Source: Phoronis australis
Taxonomy: Eukaryota > Phoronida > Phoronidae
Reading direction: 5' to 3'
DNA: 64,000 bases
NCBI GenBank assembly: GCA_002633005.1
Contig: NMRA01000152.1
Coordinates: 119,900 to 183,899 of the forward strand
Shown: positions 60,883 to 64,000 of the stretch, piece after piece
Layout: every line of letters begins with the position of its first letter
How positions within the stretch are numbered: the stretch's first letter is position 1
The notes under the pieces: generated by a model
The model's input: only the letters and a program-made list of their open reading frames with translations
What the model was told of the DNA's origin: nothing
The model's database searches: none
Position numbers and translations under genes: made by a program

Positions 60883-62640
60883 AAAATCACTTTCTCGCCG
60901 ATAACGTCCTTTTAACCAAGCCTGCACTGCGCGCAGTAAGCTGCCAACTTTATTTAGCTTGATCTTGAAAGGGATGACGAAGTTTGTTTACCGTAAACTC
61001 AACGTAAACTTAACGTTCTAAACTCTACTTTACAACTGACTGTGGCATAATCAGCCAGTCGGGTCCTTTCTTCATTGATTGAAGTCATTGTTCGCTTGCT
61101 TTCCTTCTGTCAGTCGATTCATTACCACCGCAAGCGTGTAGACGCTTCCTATGTATACTGCTCCGGACTATATTGGCCGTAGAGTGAGGATTAACAGAAT
61201 TCTGGACAGGTTCTTCTGGAGTTCCTGGTTTGTGTGAACTGGTAGTGTTTCACTATGGACAGAGGGTAAGCACATTTCGGCTAATAGCCTTCATCTCAAT
61301 CACTTGCCACGACATTCCTGATATGTCGATGGCTACATGTTTATCTTGGGGATGGACAAAATCATTGCTACCGAGATATTGACAACAACTTGAACCTGTC
61401 TCTGATAGTTTGAGATTCTCAAACACGTACGTGTTAGAGAAGACGATGCAACTTCAGTGAAGTGTCTGTTTCAGTCGATCACTCTTTCAAAGTTGGACCA
61501 CCCATCTACCACACAGATGGGATTACCATATAGGTGCGATCCGGAAACTATATGCTTCGCCGTCACCGAGTGGACATCCTTAAAAGGATAGCTCAGGTCA
61601 AATTCGTCCACGTCGGTCAACGCTTATTCTTGTATCAATGTGCCTGCAAACTGTCAAAAACAACGACTAGCTAAACATTTGATATTTTGTGCGATCTCTC
61701 GCTACGCAAGTCGAGCAACAGCACTTGATAATCGCAATCGATCCCCGTTATCATTCGACACAATGCACGAGGCTCACAATCACGTATGTACAATGACTAT
61801 AATAAGCCCTCATATTGAACCACTTTTCATTTTCGTTTGTTGTAAATATTTGGCATAAACATAGTGCATAGAATGAGAACAATATAAAAATGTTAACGCT
61901 GGCCCAGTCAACACAATAACCGCCATTGATCCGTCATTGTACAGTAGTAGACAGGAGGTCGACTCGTCAACTAATCCTTATATGAAATTGTATAATTATT
62001 AAGCAGCGTTATGGCGTAGTTGCTGCAGAACCCAATCACTGCAAAAAAGTTAGAGACCTAATTATTTCACAAAAAAATCTTCGTTTTTGCGTCAGTTCAG
62101 GCTCTACTCTGAAATATCTTATCACGGCGGGTTATTTTAATGTCCAGCATGGTCTCAAGCAATAACGAACTGTCGTTTTTTCCAAGCCCAGAATCTGCGT
62201 CTCATCTGAGTTAACCTAAGAAGTTGAGACCAGTTTTATAGGGGTAAATGGTCTATCATAAGTAAGCTTCCTTTGACACAACGAGGGACCTTTGCGAGTT
62301 CAGAAAGCAAGGCCCATTTTTGCTTAACTTCCCTTGGCGTCATAGTGGTAACCTGTTAATGCAAGGCGAGAACTTTGTTACATGCTGGTTTTACACTTCT
62401 CTGCTAAGTTTGGAAAGTGCAATCTCGAGCTGTTGGTCGTAACAGCAATGCAAGACACTCGCGAAAGTATGATCATGTGTTTCGCTGGCTATATGTATGA
62501 CGATATATCGCGAAGGCTTGTGTGATCAACACTATCCACTCGCAATTTACTGTACGGAACGCAGCCCAAACTTCATCTGTGCTTACGTTTATTTCGCATG
62601 CTGAAGTCGTCCACGTATCTTTTCAGGCTCCACAGCAACA
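60883..62640. other. Upstream region of the last gene
   Basis: No features identified. It presumably contains the promoter and 5' UTR of the gene starting at 62641. Confidence 0.4.
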
Positions 62641-63917
62641 ATGGCGTCAGAAGCTGGCGCGTCGCCAACTTTGCGTAAAACCAGGCAGCGTCGAGTGGGA
62701 GTTGTTGCAAGACCTCCTCCCTTGGAGACTCTGACGGAGCAAAAGAGTTTTCATGACAAAACAATAGAAGGCGCCTCTTGTACAACGTTGCCTGTGGCAA
62801 ATTTAACAGACGATAATATTCCAAATAACCCTTGGACGGGCGATTGTGCAAAGGCCTATTCTTCAACGACGCTACCAAGGCCAGTTGAAAACAACGATTT
62901 ACCGAAAACACCTATCGGGTTAAAACTTAATCTATTTTCTTCAAACCCAAGATATCGTCGCATGACATTCCATGACCTCTTGCAAGGTTCTGAAGAAACT
63001 AATTCACGTTCCTCAACTCCGCTCAAGATTTCCGAGCGACTTCCGGTAGGTTTAACTTTGAACTTGAATCCAACGAGACAAGAACGCCGTCGACGAATCA
63101 CCGTTCACACCCTTGAGCCACAAGTTGACATCACCAACTCGCCTAGGCAACTTTTAGCAGGTGCTCGTCATCACGTGCCCAAAACACGTGATTCTGTCAC
63201 AAATTACGTAGCGAAGCAGTACTGGTCCACCGTTTCCCCAGATTCACAGTCCTCTGCAAAGAACAATGCACCACAGTTTGTTCCCGGCAAATTGAGATCC
63301 AAATCCAATGAAGAACAGTCTGAGAATTCTTTAATGAGGAATCCTGTTGTTGCAAACGTAACAAGAAACCAACAGACGACAGATAAAAACGACGGCGACG
63401 AGACTCTTGCTGAGAGAGTGGCTAGAATTTTACGGGAACAGACTGTAGAACACAGAGAAAGAAGGGTGACTTTTCATTCTCTTCTTCCAAGAGGTTCACC
63501 CATCAGTCCGCTTGACAATATTTCACAAGCAAGAAAAAGTTCTGTAGCGAAGCAAAGACGAATCACCTTAGCCACGCCCTTTCACATATTTTCGCAGGAC
63601 CTGGAAAAATACCAAAAGATAGCTAATTACTATCAAAATTCAAACGAAAAGAATTTTGTCCCAAAAGAAGTGAAAAAGGTTCGCCGCGCTACAGTTCACA
63701 CAATGTCCGGCGTGCACGCAAAAGTTGATGTCAGGGAGAGGCACAACGAGACACACGATGGTGACAGACGTCTTCGGCGAGCTACCGTGTATTCCATGTG
63801 CTATGCAGATAGTTTTCATGATAGCGAGGAGATAATGGACAATTCTTTGAAGACTGGACGTAAGACATCTCGCAGGAGATCCCTTCTGTCACAGGATTCA
63901 AAATACGAACTTTACAG
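62641..63917 (+). CDS. First coding exon of an unrecognised basic, repeat-motif protein (5' partial of a longer gene)
   Basis: ATG in a strong context (CAACAATGG) opens a frame of 425 codons. It ends at TACAG/GTAGGT, a good donor at 63918, so the gene runs on past the window. I do not recognise the family. The sequence is Ser/Arg/Asn-rich and probably disordered. Six degenerate motifs of the form R-R-[MIVA]-T-[FVL]-[HY]-x-[LM] occur: RRMTFHDL (aa 106), RRITVHTL (151), RRVTFHSL (274), RRITLATP (306, incomplete), RRATVHTM (348) and RRATVYSM (379), plus RRRSLL near the end. The first two are preceded by P-[IV]-G-L-x-L-N-L, so a unit of about 25 residues was duplicated there. RRxT fits basophilic kinase sites and RVTF fits the PP1 docking motif; both are inferences. 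It is the only long open frame in the last 12 kb. Confidence 0.8.
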
Positions 63918-64000
63918 GTAGGTTCACAGGTTTGTTTAACACTAAAGGTGTTAAAAGCACCAGCTTTCTTCACAGATGTAATAGCTCTTCTAACGTCATC

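Noticed and set aside
1-64000. CRISPR arrays, operons, ribosome binding sites, rRNA
   Set aside because: The window is spliced eukaryotic nuclear DNA; none of these is present.

Overview
This is an AT-rich stretch of nuclear DNA from an animal. The genes are split into many short coding exons with GT-AG introns of a few hundred bases to about 3.3 kb, and the introns carry small non-autonomous transposons and tRNA-derived SINE-like pieces. No vertebrate-type repeat is recognisable, and the Penelope-like fragment, THAP/P2X7-like fragments and hAT-like MITEs suggest a (probably marine) invertebrate. I cannot name the species from the sequence alone.

Layout. 1-12.8 kb is gene-poor accessory DNA. 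It holds two THAP-domain remnants, a Tudor-like candidate exon, a Penelope-like retroelement fragment next to a poly-C run, a P2X7-like ORF, an array of about 20-bp repeats headed by a perfect inverted repeat, and a cluster of three RFX X-box motifs. 12.8-25.5 kb (minus strand) is a complete 12-exon WDFY1/WDFY2-type gene (408 aa, WD40 plus FYVE). 27.0-32.5 kb (plus strand) is a complete 6-coding-exon MMAA gene (416 aa, mitochondrial cobalamin-pathway GTPase), divergent from WDFY. 34.4-51.3 kb (minus strand) is a complete 16-exon PAN3 gene (713 aa, deadenylase adaptor pseudokinase), convergent with MMAA. 51.3-62.6 kb has no gene I can support. 62.6 kb to the end holds the first coding exon of an unrecognised basic protein with six degenerate R-R-x-T-x-(H/Y) motifs; it runs off the window.

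The three complete genes are ordinary housekeeping genes of unrelated function (endosomal PI3P binding, vitamin B12 metabolism, mRNA deadenylation). I rebuilt every exon junction by reading frame, splice dinucleotides and family similarity; all phases close without a frameshift.

The most notable non-genic signal is a MITE family with CAGGGCTTGGAAT-type inverted ends. Five copies all lie in introns and each is flanked by a perfect 6-bp target duplication. Three copies share a conserved internal reading frame, and one copy appears to have landed in a relic duplicate of MMAA exon 4. Other unexplained structure: a ~145-bp tandem repeat with CTCF-like motifs in WDFY, a ~20-bp periodic array, a fold-back element in PAN3, and two PAM2-like motifs in PAN3.
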